A DNA stretch of 64,000 nucleotides from Mesorhizobium sp. M7A.F.Ca.US.008.03.1.1 (GCF_003997495.1 NZ_RZRU01000015.1:1-64000); one strand, 5' to 3'; counted from the first letter of the stretch, positions 33,910-45,162 are shown. Notes: generated by a model not told the origin, from the sequence alone. Program-made: numbers and translations.

Positions 33910-34152
33910 ATGTGGCATGTGTATCTTCTGGAGAGCGAGGCTGTGAAAGGTGAGCGCTATATCGGCGTAACGTCGGATCTGAAACGACGGCTTGCTGAGC
34001 ATAATTCGGGAAAATCCGGTCATACATCCAAGTTCCTGCCTTGGCGGATCGTCACCTATATGGGCTTCTCGAATCCGGCCAGGGCCGCGTCATTCGAGCG
34101 TTATCTCAAATCCGGTTCGGGGCACGCATTCGCCAACAAGCGCCTTTGGTGA
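33910..34152 (+). CDS. GIY-YIG nuclease family protein
   Basis: The 80-residue protein is a bare GIY-YIG domain: VYLLES takes the GIY position, RYIGVTSDLKRRL the YIG with its catalytic Arg, HNSGKSGHTSK follows, and a conserved Glu lies in SFERYLKSGSG. Proteins of this UPF0213-like group have no proven role; DNA repair and homing-like activity are both suggested. It starts 97 bases after the tRNA-Ser 3' end, and the spacer holds short GCTTCG-type inverted motifs often found next to these genes. Confidence 0.85.
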   Translation: MWHVYLLESEAVKGERYIGVTSDLKRRLAEHNSGKSGHTSKFLPWRIVTYMGFSNPARAASFERYLKSGSGHAFANKRLW

Positions 34153-34507
34153 AGGCCATTCGCCTGAACGGCAATCCCGGCGAGATCGAATGCAACACCA
34201 AGCAAGTGAAGGGCCTGGTGCTCAAGACCGAGTTCGTGAAGAAGGCGTGATCCTCAAGGCGGCAAGCGATCTCGATGGCTCCTTCGGGATTTTGGAGAGC
34301 TTGCCGTCGCCAAGTGGACTGCGAAGCCGTTGAGCGCCCGGCACGATAGTCGCGCTGCAAAATTGATAATTTCGCCGACCAGGCACAATAAAAAATCGCC
34401 AAGGCCCAAGCCTGGAACCTCCGGCCTCGTTGCGCGTTTCACGGCGTCCCGTTCGCGGACCCGCCCGGATATCTCTCCAAGCGCGCGAAAAACCAGGAGC
34501 CCGCTTC
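34153..34507. other. 355-base gap with a possible gene tail at its left end
   Basis: From 34155 to TGA at 34248-34250 a plus-strand frame reads about 31 codons of protein-like sequence with balanced charge (AIRLNGNPGEIE... LVLKTEFVKKA). It resembles the end of some gene, but I cannot name it. The rest of the gap looks non-coding. Confidence 0.3.
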
Positions 34508-34810
34508 ATGCACGACAAGCTGTTTCATTCACCGGTCGCACTGTCGGTCGGCCTCGGCTTCAAGCGCGAGATTGCCTCGCTGGCCGAAATGCACGATTTC
34601 CTCACCAATTGGACGACCTCCCGCCGGGGGCCGCTTTACCGAAACGCGGTGAAGGCATGTGATCTTGCCGTCCCAGGTTATGTGAGCGTCGAGCAGGCGC
34701 GCCGGGCGTTGCTCGAATTCGCGCAAGCCGCCGGCATCCTGTGGCCGGACCTCGAGCCGGTGGCGGGCGTGCACGCCGTTGCGCGTGGCTATGGCGGCTA
34801 CGCCGCCTGA
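34508..34810 (+). CDS. DUF982 domain protein
   Basis: The 100-residue protein matches DUF982, a family almost confined to Rhizobiales: F-x-x-PVALSVGLGFKREIASLAEM, then WTTSRRGPLYRNAVKACD, and an alpha-helical C-terminal half. Function is unknown, and rhizobial genomes carry several copies. The ATG at 34508 follows CCAGGAGCCCG. A strong terminator lies downstream at 34853. Confidence 0.88.
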   Translation: MHDKLFHSPVALSVGLGFKREIASLAEMHDFLTNWTTSRRGPLYRNAVKACDLAVPGYVSVEQARRALLEFAQAAGILWPDLEPVAGVHAVARGYGGYAA

Positions 34811-35166
34811 AGATTGCCGCCCTCCGTGGCGGCTAAAGCCGCACCACCATAGAAAGCCCGGCTGGCCCCAGCCGGGCTTTCGCCTTTCCGGCAGCTCGCG
34901 AGGAAATCGCAATCCAGTGGCTGGCCGTGTGTCTTGCGCGACAATCCCTGCGTGGAGTGTTCGGAAGAGCCCGCGCAAAGATCTTTATGAAATTCCTATT
35001 TCTTTCCACTGCGCCCCGTCTCGAACCTTTATGGCGATCGGGTCCATATTCCCTTCAGAAAACACAACCGGTTCCGTCGCGAAGGATGCGACGGGCCACT
35101 TTCGAGATATTGCGATCCCTCCTGTCAAATTCGCAAAGTACAAAAGAATAAAAAGGAATAAACGCA
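34811..35166. other. Terminator and kdp operon upstream region
   Basis: The left part holds the terminator of the DUF982 gene. The right part (about 34980-35166) turns AT-rich compared with its surroundings and must carry the kdp promoter, where a KdpE site is expected. I could not pick out a clear operator. A 74-codon open frame within it has no support as a gene. Confidence 0.5.
34853..34880. terminator. Intrinsic terminator after the DUF982 gene
   Basis: AAAGCCCGGCTGG (34853-34865) and CCAGCCGGGCTTT (34868-34880) are perfect complements of 13 bases. The stem is closed by a minimal loop and flanked by A and T runs inside the arms, so it can act in both directions. Confidence 0.75.
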
Positions 35167-35247
35167 ATGGATATAGCCGTTATTGGGGTCGGAATCTTGT
35201 TCTTCGCCCTTTGTTTCGCCTACATCAAATCTTGTGACGCGCTCTAG
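35167..35247 (+). CDS. 26-residue membrane peptide upstream of kdpF
   Basis: ATG at 35167 to TAG at 35245-35247 encodes MDIAVIGVGILFFALCFAYI and six more residues (KSCDAL). AAGGAAT lies 6 bases before the start. It is one membrane helix with a short C-terminal tail ending in C-D-x-L. I recall similar micro-ORFs ahead of kdpF in rhizobia, but none with a known function. It is 15 bases before kdpF, clearly in the same transcript. Confidence 0.65.
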   Translation: MDIAVIGVGILFFALCFAYIKSCDAL

Positions 35248-35262
35248 AGCGAGGCTGAAAAG

Positions 35263-35352
35263 ATGATCGTCGACTATATTCTCGGTGGCGGCGTTACGCT
35301 GTTCCTGCTCGCCTACCTGACATACGCCCTCGTTCGTCCAGAACGCTTCTGA
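35263..35352 (+). CDS. kdpF: KdpF, small subunit of the potassium-transporting ATPase
   Basis: The 29-residue hydrophobic peptide MIVDYILGGGVTLFLLAYLT, ending YALVRPERF, has the length, single helix and the P-E-R-F C-terminus typical of KdpF, which stabilises the KdpABC complex. It lies 21 bases ahead of kdpA. Confidence 0.88.
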   Translation: MIVDYILGGGVTLFLLAYLTYALVRPERF

Positions 35353-35373
35353 AGGCACGGAAAGCCCAAAGCC

Positions 35374-37077
35374 ATGACACTGAACGGTTGGATACAGATC
35401 CTGGTCTATTGCGGGATCGTCATTTTGCTGGTGAAGCCGCTCGGCGGCTACATGCTCCGCGTCTTCAACGGCGACCGCACACTGCTTTCGCCACTCTTCG
35501 GCCCGCTCGAGCGCGGGCTTTATCGCCTTTGCGGAACCAGCGAGCGCGAGGAACAGCATTGGACCACATATGCGGTGGCTCTGCTGCTGTTCAACCTCGC
35601 CGGCTTCCTGGTGCTCTATGTCCTGCAGCGCCTGCAAGGCAGCCTGCCTTACAACCCGGCCGGCATGACAGCGGTTGAACCAGGGCTGGCCTTCAACACC
35701 GCCGCCAGCTTCATGACCAACACCAACTGGCAGAACTATGGTGGCGAGAGCACGATGTCCTATCTCGTGCAGATGGCCGGGCTGACGGTGCAGAACTTCG
35801 TTTCGGCGGCCACCGGCATTGCCATCGCCATCGCGCTGATCCGCGGCTTTGCGCGGGCCTCGGGCAAGTCGATCGGCAATTTCTGGGTCGATATGACCCG
35901 CTCCACACTCTATCTGCTGCTGCCGTTCTGCATCGTGCTGACGCTGGCCTATGTCTGGCTCGGCGTGCCGCAGACGCTGGGCGCCTATGTCGACGCCACG
36001 ACGCTGGAAGGCGCGCAGCAGACCATCGCCGTCGGCCCGGTCGCTTCGCAGGTGGCCATCAAGATGCTCGGCACCAATGGCGGCGGCTTCTTCAACGCCA
36101 ATGCCGCGCACCCGTTCGAGAACCCCGACGCGATCTCCAACCTGATCCAGATGGTGTCGATCTTCGCCATCGGCGCCGCCCTGACCAACGTCTTCGGCCG
36201 CATGATCGGCAACCAGCGCCAGGGCTGGGCGGTCCTCTCGGCCATGGGCGTCATGTTCATCGCCGGTGTCGCCATCTGCTACTGGGCGGAAGCCGCCGGC
36301 AACCCGCTGGTGCATGCGCTGGGCATCGACGGCGGCAACATGGAGGGCAAGGAGACGCGTTTCGGCATCGCCTTGTCGGCGCTGTTTGCCGTCATCACCA
36401 CGGCCGCTTCCTGCGGCGCGGTGAACGCCATGCACGGCTCGTTCACGGCGCTCGGCGGCATGATCCCGATCGTCAACATGCAGCTTGGCGAAGTCATCGT
36501 CGGCGGTGTCGGCGCGGGCCTCTACGGCATCCTGATGTACATCGTCGTCGCCGTCTTCGTCGCCGGCCTGATGGTCGGCCGCACGCCCGAATATCTCGGC
36601 AAGAAGATCGAGGCCAAGGAGGTCAAGATGGCGATGCTGGCCATACTGTGCCTGCCGCTGGCGATGCTGATCTTCACGGCCATCGCCGTCGTGCTGCCGA
36701 CGGGCGTAGCGTCGATGGGCAATGCCGGCCCGCACGGCTTCTCGGAGGTCCTCTATGCCTACACTTCGGCGGCGGCCAACAACGGTTCGGCCTTTGGCGG
36801 CCTCAGCGGCAACACGCCCTGGTACAACATCACCATCGGCATCGGCATGCTGATGGGCCGCTTCCTGGTCATCATCCCGGCGCTGGCCATTGCCGGCTCG
36901 CTGGTGGCGAAGAAGACGGTTCCGGCTTCCGCCGGCACCTTCCCGACCGATGGCCCGCTGTTCGTCGGGCTGCTGATCGGCGTCATCCTGATCGTCGGTG
37001 GCCTTACCTTCTTCCCGGCGCTCGCCGTCGGACCGATCATCGAGCACCTGGCGATGGCTCACGGGCAGACCTTCTGA
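35374..37077 (+). CDS. kdpA: KdpA, potassium-binding channel subunit
   Basis: KdpA selects and conducts K+ in the high-affinity KdpFABC pump. The 567-residue, roughly ten-helix protein has the selectivity-filter segments, e.g. FNTAASFMTNTNWQNYGGE, GTNGGGFFNANAAHPFENP, and later AAANNGSAFGG. The order kdpF-kdpA matches the canonical operon. A small extra membrane ORF follows before kdpB. Confidence 0.96.
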   Translation: MTLNGWIQILVYCGIVILLVKPLGGYMLRVFNGDRTLLSPLFGPLERGLYRLCGTSEREEQHWTTYAVALLLFNLAGFLVLYVLQRLQGSLPYNPAGMTAVEPGLAFNTAASFMTNTNWQNYGGESTMSYLVQMAGLTVQNFVSAATGIAIAIALIRGFARASGKSIGNFWVDMTRSTLYLLLPFCIVLTLAYVWLGVPQTLGAYVDATTLEGAQQTIAVGPVASQVAIKMLGTNGGGFFNANAAHPFENPDAISNLIQMVSIFAIGAALTNVFGRMIGNQRQGWAVLSAMGVMFIAGVAICYWAEAAGNPLVHALGIDGGNMEGKETRFGIALSALFAVITTAASCGAVNAMHGSFTALGGMIPIVNMQLGEVIVGGVGAGLYGILMYIVVAVFVAGLMVGRTPEYLGKKIEAKEVKMAMLAILCLPLAMLIFTAIAVVLPTGVASMGNAGPHGFSEVLYAYTSAAANNGSAFGGLSGNTPWYNITIGIGMLMGRFLVIIPALAIAGSLVAKKTVPASAGTFPTDGPLFVGLLIGVILIVGGLTFFPALAVGPIIEHLAMAHGQTF

Positions 37078-37084
37078 GGCCGTC

Positions 37085-37296
37085 ATGTCCTGGTTCAACA
37101 CCATGCGTCGCAAGATCAGCCACGGTGGCGATCATGGGAAGGAGGAGAGACCTCCTCCTTTCCCGACCCTGTCGACGTTTCTTGGTCTTGCGGCAGTCAT
37201 GCTCGTCCTCTGGCTGCTGGCCTACGGGCCGCCCCATCTCTTTTCGGCATCCGATCATCCGGTGCCGTCCAACAACACCGAAGCCGGAGCTTCAAA

Positions 37297-37300
<4 letters not shown>
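37085..37300 (+). CDS. 71-residue single-helix membrane protein between kdpA and kdpB
   Basis: The product has a basic N-terminus (MSWFNTMRRKISHGGDHGK), one membrane helix (LSTFLGLAAVMLVLWLLAYG, about residues 28-47) and a short polar tail. Its stop overlaps the kdpB start as ATGA, so it is translationally coupled to kdpB. The canonical kdp operon has no gene here. It might be an accessory subunit or assembly factor; I do not recognise a family. Confidence 0.7.
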
Positions 37301-39390
<2,090 letters not shown>

Positions 39391-39404
39391 CTCTTTATTT
39401 TAAC

Positions 39405-39451
39405 GCAATTCCGGACGGAAAACCGTTCCACACTTTTCCTGGAATTGCTCT
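39405..39451. repeat. Interspersed palindromic repeat, copy C, inside the kdp operon
   Basis: GCAATTCC (39405-39412) and GGAATTGC (39441-39448) bound a core that differs from copy B at only a few positions. It fills most of the 74-base space between kdpB and kdpC. The kdpC ribosome site TGAGGAA (39451-39457) starts directly after it. Confidence 0.8.
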
Positions 39452-39464
39452 GAGGAACATCTCC

Positions 39465-40031
39465 ATGCTCACCCAGATAAGACCCGCGATCATCATGATC
39501 GTCTTCTTCACGGTCCTGACCGGCCTGATCTATCCCTTGGGCATGACCGGCATCGCCCAGGCGCTGTTCCCTCGCCAGGCCAATGGCAGCCTGGTCGAGA
39601 AGGACGGCAAGATCATCGGCTCCGAACTGATCGGCCAGGGGTTTGCCAGCGACAAGTATTTCCACGGCCGCCCCTCGGCTGCCGGCGACGGCTACAATGC
39701 GGCGGCCTCGAGCGGCAGCAATCTCGGTCCGACCAATCCCAAGCTGATCGATCGTATCAAGGGCGACGCCGAGAAGTTGAAAGCGGAAAATCCGAACCAG
39801 CCCGTGCCGATGGATCTGGTGACGACGTCCGGCAGCGGCCTCGATCCCGACATCGGCCCGGAAGCCGCCTACTTCCAGGTCGCCCGGGTGGCCAAGGCCA
39901 GGGGCATCGACGAAGCCAAGGTCAAGGCGCTTGTCGACAGCCAGGTCGAGGGCAGGGAACTCGGCTTCATGGGCGAGCCTATGGTCAACGTGCTTGGCCT
40001 CAACCTTGCGCTGGACGCCGCGAAACAGTGA
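39465..40031 (+). CDS. kdpC: KdpC, potassium-transporting ATPase chaperone subunit
   Basis: KdpC is a one-helix subunit that joins KdpA and KdpB and raises ATP affinity. The 188-residue protein has an N-terminal helix (RPAIIMIVFFTVLTGLIYPL), SELIGQGFASDKYFHGRPSA and DLVTTSGSGLDPDIGPEAA, which are family hallmarks. The start is fixed by TGAGGAA 7 bases upstream. Confidence 0.96.
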   Translation: MLTQIRPAIIMIVFFTVLTGLIYPLGMTGIAQALFPRQANGSLVEKDGKIIGSELIGQGFASDKYFHGRPSAAGDGYNAAASSGSNLGPTNPKLIDRIKGDAEKLKAENPNQPVPMDLVTTSGSGLDPDIGPEAAYFQVARVAKARGIDEAKVKALVDSQVEGRELGFMGEPMVNVLGLNLALDAAKQ

Positions 40032-40085
40032 ATGGTGCGGGCCGGGGATCGACAGTACCCCCGGCGCCATCCATGATCGATCCCG

Positions 40086-42815
40086 ATGCCTGACGACAGA
40101 AGCAGCGACGCCAGACCCTCACCCGACGCACTGCTTGACCATGCGGGGCGGGAGGGGCGCGGCCGGCTGAGGATTTTCCTCGGCGCGGCACCCGGCGTCG
40201 GCAAGACCTACGAGATGCTGATGTCGGGCCGCGCCAAGCTGGCCGATGGCGTCGATGTGGTGATCGGCGTCGTCGAAACGCATGGCCGCAAGGAGACGGT
40301 GGCCCTGGTCGAGGGCTATGAGGTCATTGCCCGCCGCAAGGTCGACTACAAGGGGCGCATCCTCGACGAGATGGATATCGATGCAATCCTCGCCCGGCGC
40401 CCGGCGCTGGTTCTTGTCGACGAACTCGCACACACCAATGCGCCTGGCAGCCGCCATCCCAAGCGCTATCTCGACGTCCAGGAAATCCTGACGCACGGCA
40501 TCGACGTCTACACGACGCTCAACATCCAGCATGTCGAAAGCCTGAACGACGTCGTCGCCCAGATCACCAAGGTCAGGGTCCGCGAGACGGTTCCCGATTC
40601 TGTCATCGACCAGGCCGACGATGTCGAGATCATCGATCTCACCCCTGATGACCTGATCAAGCGGCTCGAGGAAGGCAAGGTCTATTTCCCGAACACCGCG
40701 CAGCGCGCGATCGAGAACTATTTCTCGCCGGGCAATCTGACAGCGCTCAGGGAACTGGCGCTGCGCCGCACCGCACAGCGTGTCGACGACCAGTTGCTCA
40801 TTCATATGCAGGCGCACGCCATTCCCGGACCGTGGGCGGCAGGCGAAAGGGTTCTCGTCTGCCTCGACGCGCGTCCGGGAGGAGCGGCCCGCGTGCGCTA
40901 TGCGCGCAGGCTGGCCGACCGGCTGCGTGCTCCGTGGACGGCGCTGCACGTCGACAGCACTCGTTCGGCCAGCATGCCCGAAGACGACAAGGACCGGCTG
41001 GCGACGAACCTGCGCCTTGCCCAACAGCTTGGCGCCGAGGTGACGACCATTCCGGGTCAGAATGTGGCGCAGGACATCGTGCGTTATGCGACGGCGAACA
41101 ATTTCACCCATATCGTGGTCGGCAGGCCGACCCGGTCGCGCTGGCGCGAATTGATCGAAGGCTCGCTCACCTACGATCTCATCCGCAACGCCGGCGATAT
41201 CAGCGTCCATGTCATTTCGGGAAGCGAGCGCGGCACCGAGACGGCGTCGAGGAGCGTCAAGGCGGCGGACGAGCAGTGGCAGTTCGAAATCTGGCCCTAT
41301 CTCAAGGCCACGGCCTTTGTCATCGGCTCGCTCGCCTTCGCCGTCCTTCTCGACCAGTTCCTCGATGTTCGCAATCTGGCGATCATTCTTCTCATCGGGG
41401 TGCTGGCATCGGCAGTGACCGGCGGCCTGTGGCCGGCTCTGTATGCCTGTTTCGTCAGCGCCCTTGCTTTCAATTATTTCTTTCTGGAGCCCCGCTATAC
41501 GCTGACGATCAGGGATCCGGAGAGCATCGTCGCGCTTGGCGTCTTTCTCGTCGTTGCGGTCATTGCCAGCAATCTGACGGCGCGCGTGCAGCGCCAGGCG
41601 GTCGCCGCCCGCTCGCGGGCGCGGGCGACCGAGGACATCTACCTTTTTTCGAAGAAGCTCGCCGGTGCCGGGACGCTGGACGACGTTCTATGGGCTACCG
41701 CCTTTCAGATCGCTTCGATGCTGAAGCTGCGCGTGGTGCTGCTGTTGCCGGAAGACGGGACGATCACCGTCAAGGCCGGCTATCCGCCGGACGACACGCT
41801 GGCCGAAGCCGACATCGCCGCCGCCCGCTGGGCCTGGGAGCACAATCGTGCCGCCGGTCGCGGCGCCGACACGCTTCCGGGCGCCAAGCGCCTCTATCTG
41901 CCCTTGCGGACGGGGCGCACGGCGATCGGTGTCGTCGGCCTCGACAACGACAAGCAAGGACCGCTGCTGACGCCCGAGCAGCAGCGGCTGCTTGACGCAC
42001 TGGCCGACCAGGCGGCGGTCGCCATCGAGCGTATCCAACTGGTCGCCGACGTCGACCGCGCCAAGCTCGCGGCCGAGGCGGACAGGCTGCGCTCGGCGCT
42101 GCTCACCTCAATTTCCCATGATCTGAAGACGCCGCTCGCCGCCATCATGGGCGCGGCCGGCACGCTGCGGGATTTTTCAGCCGCGCTTCCCGAATCGGAT
42201 CGGGCCGAACTGCTGTCGACGGTGCTCGACGAATCCGAGCGGCTGAACCGCTTCATCGCCAATCTGCTCGACATGACCAAGATCGAGTCCGGCGCGATGG
42301 AGCCGAACTACGCCTTTCACTATGTCGGCGACATCGTCGGCTCCGCCCTGCAAAGGGCCAGGAAAATCATTGGCGAGCACAGGATCGAGACGGACATCCC
42401 CAGGGATTTGCCGATGTTGAAGGTCGACCCCGTCCTGTTCGAGCAGGCGCTGTTCAATCTTCTCGACAATGCGGCGAAATATGCCTCGGCAGGCTCGACG
42501 ATCCGCGTGCAGGGCTGGACCGACAATGGCTCCGTCCTGCTGCAGATCATGGATGAAGGGCCAGGCATTCCTTCCGGCGATCTGGAGCGGATTTTCGACA
42601 CGTTCTACAGGGTGCGCAAGGGCGATCAGGTCCGTGCCGGCACCGGGCTCGGGCTGTCGATCTGCCGCGGCTTCGTCGAGGCGATGGGGGGCACGATCAC
42701 GGCGGCAAACCGGACCGACGGTTCGGGCGCGGTTTTCACCGTCAAGATGCCGAAGCCGGCGAACCCGCCCGATCTCGACGCCTCGAATACGGACGATGTG
42801 GGTGACCTGGCATGA
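40086..42815 (+). CDS. kdpD: KdpD, osmosensitive/K+-sensing histidine kinase
   Basis: KdpD senses K+ limitation and phosphorylates KdpE. The 909-residue protein has in order the KdpD N-domain with Walker A GAAPGVGKT (33-41) and VDELAH (Asp112), a USP-like domain (about 250-370), four membrane helices (DUF4118, about 400-500), a GAF-like region, the HisKA site SISHDLKTP with His678, and the HATPase motifs NLLDNAAKYA, DEGPGIP and GTGLGL. It overlaps kdpE by ATGA. The full architecture implies both sensing and phosphatase function. Confidence 0.96.
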   Translation: MPDDRSSDARPSPDALLDHAGREGRGRLRIFLGAAPGVGKTYEMLMSGRAKLADGVDVVIGVVETHGRKETVALVEGYEVIARRKVDYKGRILDEMDIDAILARRPALVLVDELAHTNAPGSRHPKRYLDVQEILTHGIDVYTTLNIQHVESLNDVVAQITKVRVRETVPDSVIDQADDVEIIDLTPDDLIKRLEEGKVYFPNTAQRAIENYFSPGNLTALRELALRRTAQRVDDQLLIHMQAHAIPGPWAAGERVLVCLDARPGGAARVRYARRLADRLRAPWTALHVDSTRSASMPEDDKDRLATNLRLAQQLGAEVTTIPGQNVAQDIVRYATANNFTHIVVGRPTRSRWRELIEGSLTYDLIRNAGDISVHVISGSERGTETASRSVKAADEQWQFEIWPYLKATAFVIGSLAFAVLLDQFLDVRNLAIILLIGVLASAVTGGLWPALYACFVSALAFNYFFLEPRYTLTIRDPESIVALGVFLVVAVIASNLTARVQRQAVAARSRARATEDIYLFSKKLAGAGTLDDVLWATAFQIASMLKLRVVLLLPEDGTITVKAGYPPDDTLAEADIAAARWAWEHNRAAGRGADTLPGAKRLYLPLRTGRTAIGVVGLDNDKQGPLLTPEQQRLLDALADQAAVAIERIQLVADVDRAKLAAEADRLRSALLTSISHDLKTPLAAIMGAAGTLRDFSAALPESDRAELLSTVLDESERLNRFIANLLDMTKIESGAMEPNYAFHYVGDIVGSALQRARKIIGEHRIETDIPRDLPMLKVDPVLFEQALFNLLDNAAKYASAGSTIRVQGWTDNGSVLLQIMDEGPGIPSGDLERIFDTFYRVRKGDQVRAGTGLGLSICRGFVEAMGGTITAANRTDGSGAVFTVKMPKPANPPDLDASNTDDVGDLA

Positions 42816-43504
42816 CAAACTCGAACGTCAGGATACTGGTCGTCGATGACGAGCCGCCGATCCGTAAGCTGCTGCGCGTCGGGCTCGGCAGCCAGGGCTA
42901 TGCGGTCAGCGAGGCGCCTAACGCCAGGGTGGCGATCGAGCTGATGGAGGCGGAGAAGCCGGACCTCGTCCTGCTCGACCTTGGCCTGCCCGGCATGAGC
43001 GGCCATGAGCTGCTGCGCAAATGGCGCGACGACGGTCTCGACATTCCGGTGGTCATCCTGTCCAGCCGGACCGACGAGGCCGGTATCGTCCAGGCCCTGG
43101 AACTCGGCGCCGACGACTATGTCACCAAACCCTTCGGCATGAACGAACTGGTCGCACGCATTCGGGTGGCGCTCCGCCACAAGCTCCAGCGACAGGGCGA
43201 GAAGCCGATTTTCCAGACCGGCGATCTCAGCGTCGATCTGGTCAAGCGCCTCGTCAAAGTCGAGGGCAAGGAGGTAAAGCTCTCGCCGAAGGAATACGAC
43301 ATCCTGCGCATGCTGGTGCAGCACGCCGGCAAGGTGCTGACCCATCATTTCCTGTTGAAGCAGGTCTGGGGCGACTCGACCGACGTGCAGTATCTCAGGG
43401 TCTATGTGCGGCAGCTCAGGCAGAAGATCGAGAAGAGCCCCGACCAGCCGCGCTACATCACCACCGAGACCGGCGTCGGCTACCGCCTGCGCGAGGTCGA
43501 GTGA
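42812..43504 (+). CDS. kdpE: KdpE, OmpR-family response regulator
   Basis: KdpE activates kdp transcription when phosphorylated by KdpD. The 230-residue protein has the acidic pair D12-D13, the phospho-acceptor Asp56 in VLLDLGLPG, the K of VTKPFGM, and a winged-helix DNA-binding domain (about 130-228) ending TETGVGYRLREVE. Its start overlaps kdpD. Converges with the MFS gene, 11 bases apart. Confidence 0.96.
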   Translation: MTNSNVRILVVDDEPPIRKLLRVGLGSQGYAVSEAPNARVAIELMEAEKPDLVLLDLGLPGMSGHELLRKWRDDGLDIPVVILSSRTDEAGIVQALELGADDYVTKPFGMNELVARIRVALRHKLQRQGEKPIFQTGDLSVDLVKRLVKVEGKEVKLSPKEYDILRMLVQHAGKVLTHHFLLKQVWGDSTDVQYLRVYVRQLRQKIEKSPDQPRYITTETGVGYRLREVE

Positions 43505-43515
43505 GCGGGTTGGAA

Positions 43516-44952
43516 TTAGCCGATCGCTTCCAGCTGCCGACCAAACGGTCTGGAAACCCGCAAGGCCGCCAGGCAGCCGACAATGCCGAGCGGCACGAAG
43601 GCAAGAAACAGCCAGCTAGCGACATTCGCCGCCGCGTCGTGGTTCAAACCTTGCGAAAAGCCGCTGGCATTGGCGACGATGCCGGCCAGTGCGGCGCCCA
43701 CGGCATAGCCGATGCGCTGCATGGTCGGCACCGCCGCCGAGGCGATGGTCTGCTCGCCCTCCGGGGCGGAGGCGACGATGACACGCGTCAGGAAGGGCCA
43801 GGCGATGCCGAAGCCGCCGCCTTGCAACAGGGCGCAGATCAGGATGAGCGGGATGGAGCCCAGGGGTATCGTGTAGGCAAAGCCGGCGATGCCGGCCGCG
43901 ATCATCACCGCGCCGCCGATGATGATCAGCCGCTCGCGCCGCGGCGGCGCGTTGGCGACCAGGATCGACAGGATCGACCAGGCGATCGATTCGGCGGCGA
44001 TGATGTAGCCGGTGGTCAGCAGCGGAATGTCGTGCAGGCTGGTCAGCAGCAGCGGCCCGTAGACGCCGAAGGAACAAGTCGCCACCGAAAAGGCGGCAAC
44101 CATGGTCATGCCTGCGCCGACCGGCGTGCGCCATGAGAACAGCCGTGCCGGGAACAGCCGCGAACGCGGCTTCAGCGCGTCGATGGTGAAGAACAGCACC
44201 AGGCCGATAAGGCCGAGGGCCATCAGCAGCGAGGAGCGCAGCAAGGCGATGTCGACGCCGGCCGAGGCGATCAGCACCACCGCCACGGCAAGGCAGCCAA
44301 GGGCTGCGAACGGGAAGGGTGGCGCCTTGCCTGTGGTCGTCCTGGGTTTCGTCGCCTCCGGCGTGTCGAGCACGATGAAGCTTGCCAGCGCCATGGCGGT
44401 GCCGCCAAGGGTGAAGATGCCGAAGGCCCAGCGCCATGACAAAAGCTCGGTCATGATCGCGCCGAGCAATGGTCCGCTGAAGGCGGCGACGCCCCAGATC
44501 GCCGACATGATGCCGAAAAGCTGCGGCCAGATAGCGCGCGAGAACAGCCGTTCGACCGAGACGAAGGCCAGCGACACCAGCGCACCGCCGCCAAGCCCTT
44601 CGATCAGGCGGCCGGCGAGGAACAGTTGCATGGAAGGCGAGGTGGCGCAGATCAGCGCGCCTGCTGCGTAGAGCAGCGCGGCGACCACCATGTTGGTGCG
44701 CAAGGGGACATAACTCACCAGTCGTCCGGCGGCCGCGCCGGCAACGATGGCGCCGAGTTCGTAGATCGCCAGCGACCAGCCGACGAGCTGTACGCCCGCC
44801 AGTTCGCCGACCATGGCCGGCATCACCGTTGCCACCATCGTTTCGTTGGTGGCGTGCAGCAGAATGCCGAGGCTGATGAAGCAGAAGCGCGCCAGGTCGC
44901 CGCTTGCCCACAATACGCGCCAGTCGACCCTGTTTGTGCTGATCTCGGTCAT
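43516..44952 (-). CDS. MFS transporter, drug-efflux type
   Basis: The 478-residue protein has about 12-14 hydrophobic segments. The early part (SLGILLHATNETMVATVMPAMVGEL) places an N-E-T-M in the position of the D-x-T-I-V-N motif of the DHA2-type exporters, and GRLIEGLGGGALVSLAFV is the motif C region of proton antiporters. The exported compound is unknown. Start at 44952 (MTEIST) follows a GGGGGTGG stretch; the longer frame to 45087 is not protein-like. No regulator is adjacent. Confidence 0.85.
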   Translation of the reverse strand: MTEISTNRVDWRVLWASGDLARFCFISLGILLHATNETMVATVMPAMVGELAGVQLVGWSLAIYELGAIVAGAAAGRLVSYVPLRTNMVVAALLYAAGALICATSPSMQLFLAGRLIEGLGGGALVSLAFVSVERLFSRAIWPQLFGIMSAIWGVAAFSGPLLGAIMTELLSWRWAFGIFTLGGTAMALASFIVLDTPEATKPRTTTGKAPPFPFAALGCLAVAVVLIASAGVDIALLRSSLLMALGLIGLVLFFTIDALKPRSRLFPARLFSWRTPVGAGMTMVAAFSVATCSFGVYGPLLLTSLHDIPLLTTGYIIAAESIAWSILSILVANAPPRRERLIIIGGAVMIAAGIAGFAYTIPLGSIPLILICALLQGGGFGIAWPFLTRVIVASAPEGEQTIASAAVPTMQRIGYAVGAALAGIVANASGFSQGLNHDAAANVASWLFLAFVPLGIVGCLAALRVSRPFGRQLEAIG

Positions 44953-45162
44953 TTCCACCCCCGTCTTGCATATCTCGACGCCAGCGCAGGACGCCAGAAG
45001 CCAGTGCGGGTTTCCGGCAGGACCATGCGAATCGACAGCGCCGGATCGAGGCGTCGTTGCGCTCGGGGCAGGCTTGTAAAACCTCAACCGGGGTTGAGTT
45101 CAAGCGGTTTTTCGAGGACCGTTCGCGCGGCAGCCTTTCCGATTGCCGGGTTGGTTGCGCGA

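Noticed and set aside
34927..35151. 74-codon plus-strand frame upstream of kdp
   Set aside because: Low-support composition in the kdp promoter region, no ribosome site at its start.
35125..37113. 662-codon minus-strand open frame opposite kdpA
   Set aside because: Runs antisense through kdpF, kdpA and the small ORF, with no domain or ribosome site.
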